Shown: piece by piece, positions 27,679-36,037 of the stretch
How the letters are laid out: every line of letters starts with the position of its first letter
How positions within the stretch are numbered: the stretch's first letter is position 1
Translations under genes and position numbers: made by a program
The notes under the pieces: generated by a model
Told to the model about the DNA's origin: nothing
Seen by the model: the letters and a program-made list of their open reading frames with translations, nothing else
Database searches by the model: none
From: CALLVY01 sp937899855
GTDB taxonomy: Bacteria; Bacteroidota; Bacteroidia; Chitinophagales; Saprospiraceae
Length of the DNA stretch: 64,000 nucleotides
Direction: 5' to 3'
Assembly (NCBI GenBank): GCA_039820405.1
Contig: JBCBQC010000003.1
Span: 124,001-188,000 of the forward strand

Positions 27679-29883
27679 CTAAAGATTATCGCGCAAAAAG
27701 GTCGTCATTTTGGTGTAGAGGTGATAGCGGGTATTGCCACCAAAAATCCCGTGGTTGCGGTTGGGATAAAAATAAGTATCAAACTGCTTGTCGGCCCGGA
27801 CCAGGGCATTGACCAGTTCGGCAGTGTTTTGGAAATGCACATTGTCGTCGGCCTGTCCGTGGACCAAGAGGAGCTCGCCCTGCATTTGATCGGCAAAATA
27901 GACCGGAGAATTGTCGCGGTAACCCGCCTCGTTTTCCTTAAGCGTCCGCATGTAGCGTTCGGTATAGATGGTGTCGTACCACTTCCAATTCGTGACCGGC
28001 GCCACGGCAATGGCGGCCTTAAAGGTGCCGTTGCCCTTGAACAGACAGGAGGAGGCCATATACCCCCCGTAGCTCCAACCAAAAATCCCAATGCGTTCGG
28101 CATCGATGTAAGGCAGTCCGCCCAGGTATTTCGCCCCCTCGATCTGGTCGATGGTTTCGTACTTGCCGAGCTGCTGGTAGGTCATTTTTTTAAACTCCTG
28201 CCCCCGGGCACCCGTACCGCGATTGTCGATACTCACCACCACGTAACCCTCCTGGGCCAACATCTGGAACCACCAGGGATTAAAACCTCCCCCGTAGGAA
28301 TTCTGCACGGTTTGACTCCCGGGCCCTCCGTACACGTACATCAATACCGGATACTGCTTGGCGGCGTCAAAGTCGTCCGGCTTGATCATCCAACCGTTGA
28401 GCTTTACCTTTTCACTGGTTTCAAATTCAAAAAACTCCATCTCATTCCAAGCGTATTCTTCGTGCGTCTCCAACATCTTTTTATTGTCTTCAATCACCCG
28501 AATCTGCTTGCCCTCACGATCGTAGACGGTATAGGTAGCCGGCTTGTTGATCGTCGAGTAAGTATGGACGTAGTAGTCAAAAGTACCGCTAAACTGAGCC
28601 ATGTGGCTGCCCTCGGTGGGGGTCAGGTTTTGCTTGTTTTTACCCTTCAGATCCACGCGGTATACCTGCCGATCCAAGGGAGAACCCTCCGCCGCCTGGT
28701 AGTACACCATGCCGCGGGCCTCATCCACCCCGTAAAAGCTGGTCACGTCAAAATTCCCCTGGGTCAGTTGGCGTTTCAGTTTGCCATCCATCCCGTAGAG
28801 GTAGATGTGGTTGTAGCCATCCTTTTCGCTGGTCCAGATAAACTGCTTGCCATCTTTGAGAAAGGTCAGATCATCGGTGATGTCAATGTAGTAGGGGTTG
28901 GTTTCCGTCAGCAAGGGACGGATGGTGCCGGTACTCGCGTCGGCCAGCAGCAAGTCCAACTTGTTTTGGAGTCGGTTCATTTTGAATACGCACAGCTGAT
29001 TGGGATCCTGGGTCCACTTGATCCGGGGAAAATACAGCTGATCGTTAGGCGCCATTCCGTCGGCCTCGTAACCCGCATCGATTTTGGTGATTTTTTGATC
29101 GGCTACATTGAAAAGGTGTAGGGTAACGATGGCATTGTCCTCCCCTACCTTGGGATACTTAAAGGTGACGTAATCGGGGTAGACCTCATCCCGGTGGGTC
29201 ACCATGGTAAACTCCTTAACCCGCGTCTCGTCGAAGCGCATAAAGGCAATGTTTTTACTATCGGGCGACCAAAAGAAGGCCTTGGCAAAGGAGAGTTCCT
29301 CCTCGTATACCCAATCCGCGGAGCCATTGATGATGTGGTTGTAGCGGCCATCTCGGGTGATGCGGTTTTCCTGCTGTTGCTCCAGATCGAAGTAGTACAG
29401 ATCGTTGTCGATCACGTAAGCCACCATGTTGCCATCCGGGGAGAAGGTGGCGTAGCCCTGTTTGCCGATTCGGCTCAAGGTGATCATTTTTTTACGTTCG
29501 GTATCCCAAACGAAAAAATTGGCGCGGTAGGACCGGCGGTAGATGCCTTCGGTGGCCGTTTGGATCAGGATTTTACGTTCGTCCGCACTGAAGGTATAGC
29601 GCTCCACATCGTCGACAAAAGCTTGATTGGTCGCGCGGGCCGTTTCGGCATCGAAGAGCGTACTGGTTTTTTGGCCCGTGGTCAGGTCGTACTGATTGAT
29701 CTGATTATCCTCCAAACGGGTGTAGTGCTTGCCATCTTCCAGGAAGTTGAATCCCGGTACCGAGCGGGGGATAAAGGCGTAACGTTGCCAGATGTCCTGT
29801 AGCGTGATGGCTTGCTGGGCCGTCACCCAGGTCGTTAGCCCCAACAGGCAGATGGATAGGATTAGGGTTCGATTCATATTCAC
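27679..29883 (-). CDS. Dipeptidyl-peptidase IV (S9B family)
   Basis: 734 aa, typical for bacterial DPP-IV. The signal peptide ends in TWVTAQ. An N-terminal beta-propeller (about residues 40-480) includes the substrate-anchoring DWVYEEE motif. The C-terminal alpha/beta-hydrolase domain has MYVYGGPGSQ, the nucleophile Ser about 604 in GWSYGGYM, Asp in HGQADDN (about 680) and His about 711 in NRNHGI. It releases Xaa-Pro dipeptides from peptide N-termini in the periplasm or at the surface, complementing other peptidases in peptide use. It is a single gene with its own terminator. Confidence 0.96.
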   Translation of the reverse strand: MNMNRTLILSICLLGLTTWVTAQQAITLQDIWQRYAFIPRSVPGFNFLEDGKHYTRLEDNQINQYDLTTGQKTSTLFDAETARATNQAFVDDVERYTFSADERKILIQTATEGIYRRSYRANFFVWDTERKKMITLSRIGKQGYATFSPDGNMVAYVIDNDLYYFDLEQQQENRITRDGRYNHIINGSADWVYEEELSFAKAFFWSPDSKNIAFMRFDETRVKEFTMVTHRDEVYPDYVTFKYPKVGEDNAIVTLHLFNVADQKITKIDAGYEADGMAPNDQLYFPRIKWTQDPNQLCVFKMNRLQNKLDLLLADASTGTIRPLLTETNPYYIDITDDLTFLKDGKQFIWTSEKDGYNHIYLYGMDGKLKRQLTQGNFDVTSFYGVDEARGMVYYQAAEGSPLDRQVYRVDLKGKNKQNLTPTEGSHMAQFSGTFDYYVHTYSTINKPATYTVYDREGKQIRVIEDNKKMLETHEEYAWNEMEFFEFETSEKVKLNGWMIKPDDFDAAKQYPVLMYVYGGPGSQTVQNSYGGGFNPWWFQMLAQEGYVVVSIDNRGTGARGQEFKKMTYQQLGKYETIDQIEGAKYLGGLPYIDAERIGIFGWSYGGYMASSCLFKGNGTFKAAIAVAPVTNWKWYDTIYTERYMRTLKENEAGYRDNSPVYFADQMQGELLLVHGQADDNVHFQNTAELVNALVRADKQFDTYFYPNRNHGIFGGNTRYHLYTKMTTFLRDNL

Positions 29884-30014
29884 AATGATTGGTTAGATTT
29901 GAACAAAAGGGGATGCCTGACAAAGGCGTTCGAATATCCGAATTTTTTGGGGTAAAACCCGCAATTTTCTACCAAATGTCGACCGCAGCAGTTCGACCAC
30001 CCGTACCGGAGCGG

Positions 30015-31508
30015 TCAATCGCCCATGGCGCGTTTGAGGGCCTCCTGGACCCGCCGCCGGGCCTCCCGACGTTCGAGGTAGCTGGCGGGGACGGCCCGTT
30101 CGTCACAATCCTGGTGTTGACAACGCTCGCAGGTGAGGTTGACCTCGCGAAGTTTGATGGCCGGATCTTGGAGAAAGGCCAGCTTGCCCCGCAGTTGGTC
30201 ATTGATGAGCAAGCCGATGGTGACGCTGACGTTTTGGTCGGGGGTGGGAGAAGAAGGGCGCGCGAGGGTAAAACAGAGGTATTCGTCTTCGGTACCGTAG
30301 TAGTGCGATCGCTGCGCGCCCACGATGGTGCCGACGTATTTGCCTTCCTCCTGCATCCGGTGCAGGTCCTCGAGTAGGGTCAGGGGCAACCAGCGGCGAC
30401 AGTAGTGTTCGGAGAGGCCATTGCTCCGGGCGTGGTGATGCCCTTCGAGGTGCAACTCCTTATCGAGGACAAAACGGCCTACCGCCGGATTGTGGACGAA
30501 ACGGTTAAAGAACAATTTTTGGATCCCAAAAAAACGGGGGATGAGGTTGGTCAGGCGTTGAAACAGCATCTCGGGCGAGGCATTGTACTGTTGCATGAGG
30601 CCCAGAAAGGCTTCTCCATCCCAGCGGGGCTTGGCAAAAAATTCGCGGAGATCGGCAATAAAGGCCTCGCGGGGCAAGAGGATGGCGGTGGCAAAATACG
30701 AGGCTTTGAAGTGGTTGAGCACTTGGTCGAAGGACTGGACCCGCAGTAGAGAGGAGGTATTCGCTCGGTCTGCAAGTTGGAGGTAGCTAAAGCCCAATTC
30801 TTTTCCAAACTGGAAGACCTTTTGGATGTCGCTCAATTGGTGGTTGAGCAGCAGTTGCTGCTTGTTGGGGACGTACAGGGCCCGCAGGTTACGCAGGGCG
30901 GGAAATTCGAGTAGGCCCTCGGGGTCGATGGAATAGCCAAAATGGTTTTCCAGGATGCTGCGCAGGGTTTCGGCACCGATGGGGCCCTGGTGGGTATCGA
31001 GTTGGTGTTGCTGGGCAAAAGCCAGGGCCGCCTCTTCGATTTCTTCGAAATAGTTGTGGTGCAGCTCCTGGTAAGCCCGCATGGCACCGTGGTAAAAGTT
31101 TTCTTCGCGCAAGGCGTAGTTGCGCGCCAGCTCCACGAGGGTGGCGATAAAGGCGCCCACGCGGAGGGGAGAATTGGCGATGATGTCCACCAGCTTGACC
31201 AGTTCGATTCCGAACATATCCAGCGGTAGCTCGTTGAGGAAGTTGGATTGGAGTAGATCGCCGATGGGAGCGAGGTTTTTGGGGAGTTGCATCGAAGTCA
31301 GGTCCTCCACCTTTACGCCGAGGGTGTCGGCCAGGATGGCCAACTTGCCTTCTTTGGGATATTTCTTGCCCTTTTCAATTTCGTTAAGATAGGAAACCGA
31401 CATTCCCGATGCCCGAGCCAACTCAGCAAAAGACAGTTGCTTTTCCATTCGGAGCTGCTTTACTTTGAGCCCGAATATTATCTTTGCGTTTTGATTCCTA
31501 TTGTTCAT
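30015..31508 (-). CDS. XRE-family regulator with degenerate ImmA/IrrE and DUF2083-type C-terminus
   Basis: 497 aa. The N-terminal helix-turn-helix spans about residues 12-70 (LRMEKQLSFAELARASGMS, YLNEIEKGKKYP). The middle has an ImmA/IrrE-like region (SYFATAILLPREAFI follows it), but the expected zinc motif HExxH reads GKELG (about 235-239), so both metal-binding His are lost. The C-terminus has the short-chain fatty-acid regulator (ScfR/RamB) type Cys cluster TCERCQHQDCDERAVP. Relatives control fatty-acid, acetate or glyoxylate metabolism; no such genes adjoin it here. It is divergent from the MutS-like gene at 31564 with only 55 bp between starts, so it may control that gene and itself. Confidence 0.88.
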   Translation of the reverse strand: MNNRNQNAKIIFGLKVKQLRMEKQLSFAELARASGMSVSYLNEIEKGKKYPKEGKLAILADTLGVKVEDLTSMQLPKNLAPIGDLLQSNFLNELPLDMFGIELVKLVDIIANSPLRVGAFIATLVELARNYALREENFYHGAMRAYQELHHNYFEEIEEAALAFAQQHQLDTHQGPIGAETLRSILENHFGYSIDPEGLLEFPALRNLRALYVPNKQQLLLNHQLSDIQKVFQFGKELGFSYLQLADRANTSSLLRVQSFDQVLNHFKASYFATAILLPREAFIADLREFFAKPRWDGEAFLGLMQQYNASPEMLFQRLTNLIPRFFGIQKLFFNRFVHNPAVGRFVLDKELHLEGHHHARSNGLSEHYCRRWLPLTLLEDLHRMQEEGKYVGTIVGAQRSHYYGTEDEYLCFTLARPSSPTPDQNVSVTIGLLINDQLRGKLAFLQDPAIKLREVNLTCERCQHQDCDERAVPASYLERREARRRVQEALKRAMGD

Positions 31509-31563
31509 AATACAAGGCTAATTTAATACTTTATCAATAGGATTCGGGTTTCTTAACAAAATT

Positions 31564-33381
31564 ATGCAGCTTCACCACCAATACCAACAACGCGCCCGTG
31601 ACTTCGCTCAAATCGCGCGCCAAATGGAAAAACGTTACAACCAACTCGCCCTACTGCGCCTGCTGGCCTTCGTACTGGGCGTTGGCCTGTTCATCTATCT
31701 GTTGTCCTGGCCCTGGTACCTGCCCAGCCTCTTCCTCCTGCTATTCCTAGCCGGCTTCGGTGGATTCATCCGATGGCATCAAGGCATCAAAGCCGACCAG
31801 CTTCACCATCAACACCTGGCCACGGTCAACGAAAGCGAAGTCCGTGCCCTCCAGCACGACCACGGCGCCTTCGATCCCGGTAGCGACTACACCCAGCCCG
31901 AACACCCCTACGCCCTGGACCTCGACCTCTTTGGGCCCCACTCCTTCTTCCAACTGGCCAACCGCAGCGCCACCAGCCTGGGCAGCCAAAAACTGGCCGA
32001 ATACCTCAATCGGGGTGCCACCCGCGACGAAATCCCCCGCCGTCAAGAAGCGCTCCGCGAACTGGGTGGCAAACTGGAGTGGCGCCAGCACTTTCAAGCC
32101 TACGGCCTGGCCACCGACGACCACCCCGCCCACCTACAAGCCCTTCGCAAGTGGCTGGGTGAAGCCGCCGTACTGCTCCCCAAAAGAGGACTGCCCCTAG
32201 CTTTCGTCCTCGCCCCGATCTGGTTTGTCCTCGTCATTTACCTGACCTACCGTTTCTTCCCCTGGCAGGTGGGTCTACTCAGCATCATTCCGCAGGCACT
32301 CCTACTCCGACAATTTACCGAAACCATCAACCACATCCACCAACAGACCACGGCGGCGGAAAAGATCCTGGCCGATTACGCCCGCCTGATCCAGCACCTG
32401 GAAGCCGAATCCTTTGCGAGCCCCAAGTTGCGGGAGCTACAAGCCCTCCTCCAGGTCGATACTGGAGAAAGTGCTTCCGCTACCGTGCGCCGGCTTTCGT
32501 ACATCATCAGCCAGCTCAACGTTCGCTACAATGCCTTCGTCGTCATTTTTAACCTGATTGGCCTGTGGGACCTCTACTGGGTACGCCGCCTGGAAATCTG
32601 GAAGACCGAGCAACGGGAGTACCTACCCCGGTGGTTCGCCAGCCTCGAAGAATTCGAAGCCCTCCTGAGCCTAGCCACAGTACACTACAATCATCCCGAT
32701 TGGGTCTTTCCCGAATTGGGCGAACGGGCGGAGCTGGACGCGGAACACCTGGGGCACCCCCTCATTTCCACGGAGCAGCGGGTGGCCAATGATTTTGCCA
32801 TGCCCACCGCCGGACACACCAAGCTGGTGACGGGGTCCAATATGGCGGGCAAGAGTACCTTTTTGCGTACGGTGGGGCTCAATATCGTACTGGCGATGTG
32901 CGGTGCTCCGGTCTGCGCCCGACGGATGGCCCTACCTCCCATCCAGGTGTACACCAGCATGCGCACTCAAGATGCCCTCCACGAGAGTACCTCTTCTTTT
33001 TACGCCGAACTCAAACGCCTCAAAGTGATCATCGAGGCCGTCGATCGGGGCAAAGCCCAACACCCGGACCAGCGACAGCCCTTCTTCCTGCTCGACGAGA
33101 TTCTCAAGGGTACCAACTCAAAGGACCGCCACACGGGCTCCAAAGCCCTCATCCGCCAACTGATCCAGAGCCAGGGGTCGGGGCTGATTGCTACCCACGA
33201 CTTAGAGCTTGGTAGCCTGGAAGCGCAGTACGGTGGCGCGGTGGAAAATCTGTGTATGGAAGTCGAAGTGGCGGGAGAGGAATTGGTCTTTGACTACCGG
33301 CTCAAGAAGGGCGTCAGCCAAAGTTTTAACGCCACCCATTTGATGCGCAACATGGGCATTCGCATCGAAGAGGGGAAATAA
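31564..33381 (+). CDS. Membrane-anchored MutS-family ATPase
   Basis: 605 aa. Two hydrophobic pairs, at about residues 30-70 (LLRLLAFVLGVGLFIYLLSW, LPSLFLLLFLAGF) and about 215-245, predict membrane anchoring. A MutS lever/clamp-like helical region follows, then a MutS ATPase domain: Walker A TGSNMAGKSTFLRT, an AMCGAPVCA segment, STSSFYAELKRLK, Walker B FFLLDEILKGTNSKDR and the ATHDLELG switch. It lacks the mismatch-recognition domain I (no N-terminal FxE), so it is not canonical MutS. Such proteins are widespread in Bacteroidota; their role is undefined. The DJ-1-like gene follows after 12 bp, suggesting an operon. Confidence 0.9.
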   Translation: MQLHHQYQQRARDFAQIARQMEKRYNQLALLRLLAFVLGVGLFIYLLSWPWYLPSLFLLLFLAGFGGFIRWHQGIKADQLHHQHLATVNESEVRALQHDHGAFDPGSDYTQPEHPYALDLDLFGPHSFFQLANRSATSLGSQKLAEYLNRGATRDEIPRRQEALRELGGKLEWRQHFQAYGLATDDHPAHLQALRKWLGEAAVLLPKRGLPLAFVLAPIWFVLVIYLTYRFFPWQVGLLSIIPQALLLRQFTETINHIHQQTTAAEKILADYARLIQHLEAESFASPKLRELQALLQVDTGESASATVRRLSYIISQLNVRYNAFVVIFNLIGLWDLYWVRRLEIWKTEQREYLPRWFASLEEFEALLSLATVHYNHPDWVFPELGERAELDAEHLGHPLISTEQRVANDFAMPTAGHTKLVTGSNMAGKSTFLRTVGLNIVLAMCGAPVCARRMALPPIQVYTSMRTQDALHESTSSFYAELKRLKVIIEAVDRGKAQHPDQRQPFFLLDEILKGTNSKDRHTGSKALIRQLIQSQGSGLIATHDLELGSLEAQYGGAVENLCMEVEVAGEELVFDYRLKKGVSQSFNATHLMRNMGIRIEEGK

Positions 33382-33393
33382 AACCCAACGATC

Positions 33394-34128
33394 ATGAAAA
33401 GCCTCCTCTACCTCGGTGGTTTGCTATTGCTGTTCGGTGCTAGTGCCTGTACGGTAGACCCCCAAGCCTCCGCATCCTCCTCCCGACCCCGCCCCCAACT
33501 GCGCGCGGACGCTTACAACGTGGGCATCCTTGTGATGGACGGGGTGTACAATACCGAGCTTACGGCTCCTTACGATATTTTTCAGCATACCCTCTTTCGA
33601 GAGGGCATTCGCCCGATGAACGTCTTTACCGTGGCCAATACCCGGGCGCCCATTCGCAGCTTCGAAGGCCTTTACTTGCTGGCGGATTACGACTACCTAC
33701 GGGATGCCCTACCCCGGATCGACATTCTGGTCGTACCCAGTGCCGAACACCATCTGGATACGGATTTGGAGGATGAGGTGATGTTGGATTTTGTGCGGAG
33801 AGTGGGGGAGAAAGCCACCTTCGTGACCTCCCATTGTGACGGCGCCTTTGTATTGGCCGAAGCGGGCCTATTGGAGGGGGTGGCGTCGACGACCTTTCCG
33901 GCGGATATTGATGCCTTTGCAGAGCGTTATCCCGACCTGGAAGTACACCGGGAGGTTTTGTTTGTCCACGATGGCCGGTTCATCACTTCGGCGGGCGGCG
34001 CCAAATCGTTTGAAGCGGCGCTTTACCTTTGCGAGCACTTGTACGGCAAGACCGTAGCGCAGCAATTGGCCGAGGGTTTGGTCATCGACTGGGACCTGAC
34101 GACGGTCCCGCATCTAATTGTTCTGTGA
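33394..34128 (+). CDS. DJ-1/PfpI family lipoprotein
   Basis: 244 aa. The lipoprotein signal ends LLLFGASAC (lipidated Cys about 19), followed by a Ser/Pro-rich linker. The DJ-1/PfpI domain runs from VGILVMDGVYNTELTAPYD to the end, with the nucleophile-elbow Cys about 148 in VTSHCDGAFVLAEAGLL and the GGAKSFEAALYL helix. This resembles the ThiJ/PfpI subgroup seen in amidotransferase-like transcription factors, but there is no DNA-binding domain. Enzymatic activity is unknown. It lies 12 bp after the MutS-like gene, probably co-transcribed. Confidence 0.88.
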   Translation: MKSLLYLGGLLLLFGASACTVDPQASASSSRPRPQLRADAYNVGILVMDGVYNTELTAPYDIFQHTLFREGIRPMNVFTVANTRAPIRSFEGLYLLADYDYLRDALPRIDILVVPSAEHHLDTDLEDEVMLDFVRRVGEKATFVTSHCDGAFVLAEAGLLEGVASTTFPADIDAFAERYPDLEVHREVLFVHDGRFITSAGGAKSFEAALYLCEHLYGKTVAQQLAEGLVIDWDLTTVPHLIVL

Positions 34129-34350
34129 ATGGAGGGAGCGTTGTGGGATAAAACCAAAAGGCAAAGGGGAAAAATCTGGGCGTCCTAGCCCGGCCAATAA
34201 TCCCTCACGCAGAGGGTGTGTCACTTATTTGGGCAACTGATTTTTCAGCGGCGCTTTTGGCCTACAGTATTCATAGCTACTTTTTAACTGTGTGAACGCT
34301 CCGTTTATTGGGTGGCGAACCGGTATTTAACGGTGGTACCCCCATCATTT

Positions 34351-35790
34351 TCACGAATTTATTTTTATAGCTTTAATCTTTTCCACCGCTTCTCTGAGCG
34401 TATCCAACTCTGCCAAGACTCGGAATATGCGCTCGGACCATCCGGCGATCATCACGCGCCCGTCGGCTAAGATTCGCACCGGATACTGGTCGTAATCCAG
34501 CAGGTTAAAACGATAGAGCCGGGCGGTGGGTGCTACGCGCTGTCGGTACTTCCGCCAGCTGTCCGCCAGTGCTAGCTGGGCCCGCGCATCCCCCCATTCC
34601 AAGCCGCTGGTGAAGATCAGGACTTTGTCAAAAACCTGTTTTTGGGCCATCAAGGTATCGATCAGGGTAGCGGGGTTGGGGGCCGCAGTCCCATCGATGG
34701 TTGTGCCCTCGGTCCCTCCTCCCAAGGTCCGCGTTTGCAACTGAGCCACGCGATCTTGCAAACCCTCCACGAGCAGCCGACCGATGTCGGCATAACGCAG
34801 GGGATTTTTTTTCCCAACGGGTCGGGACAGGTGGGGCGAGCGATCGACGGCGACGAGTAAGCGGTCGCCGTCGGAAAAGCCCCGGAGGTTGGTGGCACTG
34901 CGTGCTTGAGCGAGGGTGAGCCATTCGCTGATTCGAAGGGCTTCGCTTTGGGAGCCGAGCTTCTCGATTTTCTTCCTTTCGGAAAAAAAAAAGAAGGGGA
35001 GGCGGTGAGCGGCGTGGATCGCCCGGGCGTCGGTTAGTTGTTGTTGTATACTTTCCATAGTTTCATCCGACGGCCCGGCTTTGATGATTGCCCGCAAGTG
35101 ACGCAACAAATCGGCGTAGGGCAATTGCTCGTGGCGAATCCAGCGGCTCCAATGCTGTGCTGCGGTGCCGGGCGTACGACGTGTGGTACGCCATTCTCGT
35201 TTCCACCGGGGGGGGAGCGGCAATTGGCCTTCGTGGATGGCCCGAAAGATCCGCTCTTGTTGCGGGTTTTGGGCTTTGGGATGCGTCAGGAGGAGGGCAT
35301 CACGAAGACTGACCGACCGGTGGCGGTGAAATCCAACCAGTTGTTCCAATGTCAAGTTTTTGAAGGCGGCGGCAATTCCCTTTTGGAGTTGCTTCGATAG
35401 CGGTTGTAGGCCTTCGTTTTCGGTTTGGTAGCAGGCCAACAGGTGAACGATGTCTTCCGGTTGGCGAAGTACCTGCTCGGTCGTCCGCTTCACCCAGCCA
35501 TCGCCCTGGTGGAGGCCCGACCATTTGACCAGCAGCCGGTGGATGACCCAGGGCCAGGGAAAGTGATCCCGGAAGTACACAGCCATCTGTGCGACTAGGG
35601 CGGCCTCGACCTTGGGCAGCAACTGAGCCACCTCTTTCCAAATCCCTTCCCCTCGGATGGAGAAGGGGCGTACGAGGCTGGCGATGAGCAGCTTTTGGTA
35701 CAATTCCAGGGTCAGGACCTGGTCGAAAGCTTCTTCGCTGTTCTTGTTGAGGATAACCGCTAAAATGGATTTGAAGAAGCTAAATTTCAT
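34351..35790 (-). CDS. TROVE-domain (Ro60/Rsr-like) RNA-binding protein with degenerate MIDAS
   Basis: 479 aa. The N-terminal TROVE-type HEAT-like domain (about 20-290) has KQLQKGIAAAFKNLTLEQL, VSLRDALLLTHPK and LPYADLLRHLRAIIKAG, the usual Ro60 landmarks. The C-terminal vWA-like domain is recognisable (RLLVAVDRSPHLSRP at about 311; VLIFTSGLEW near 395, equivalent to the Ro60 FTDNETW). The metal site is altered: DxSxS reads DRSPHLS, and the later Asp is replaced. Ro proteins form a ring that binds misfolded RNAs and Y RNAs. Whether this copy binds RNA needs testing. It is divergent from the helical gene at 36038 across about 250 bp. No clear Y RNA lies directly beside it; a folded element lies 1.8 kb away at 37637. 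Confidence 0.82.
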   Translation of the reverse strand: MKFSFFKSILAVILNKNSEEAFDQVLTLELYQKLLIASLVRPFSIRGEGIWKEVAQLLPKVEAALVAQMAVYFRDHFPWPWVIHRLLVKWSGLHQGDGWVKRTTEQVLRQPEDIVHLLACYQTENEGLQPLSKQLQKGIAAAFKNLTLEQLVGFHRHRSVSLRDALLLTHPKAQNPQQERIFRAIHEGQLPLPPRWKREWRTTRRTPGTAAQHWSRWIRHEQLPYADLLRHLRAIIKAGPSDETMESIQQQLTDARAIHAAHRLPFFFFSERKKIEKLGSQSEALRISEWLTLAQARSATNLRGFSDGDRLLVAVDRSPHLSRPVGKKNPLRYADIGRLLVEGLQDRVAQLQTRTLGGGTEGTTIDGTAAPNPATLIDTLMAQKQVFDKVLIFTSGLEWGDARAQLALADSWRKYRQRVAPTARLYRFNLLDYDQYPVRILADGRVMIAGWSERIFRVLAELDTLREAVEKIKAIKINS

Positions 35791-36037
35791 TGAGCTGGCG
35801 TTGATTTCTCCTATCGTATCACAGCAGCAAGCTCTTCCTGGCGATGTCCTCGTAGTTTGTTGTCTTCTATGGTACTGCTTTCGGTTCCCAATTTAGGGCA
35901 CTTTCTCCATTCGATCCACAGACAAAAAACTAGACTTGTCCAATATTTTTTCTTATCTTCCCCTAGTCAAATCCAATATAAATCCCTAATTATCAATGAT
36001 TTAATTTTTTTACAACAATATACAGTGTACAACCTAA

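Noticed and set aside
27721..29121. 466-aa plus-strand frame
   Set aside because: Antisense to the DPP-IV gene, which has complete catalytic motifs.
34213..34222. AGGGTGTGTC, identical to the first 10 bases of the MITE end at 45913
   Set aside because: No second inverted end is found nearby, and ten bases can recur by chance; at most an eroded single end.
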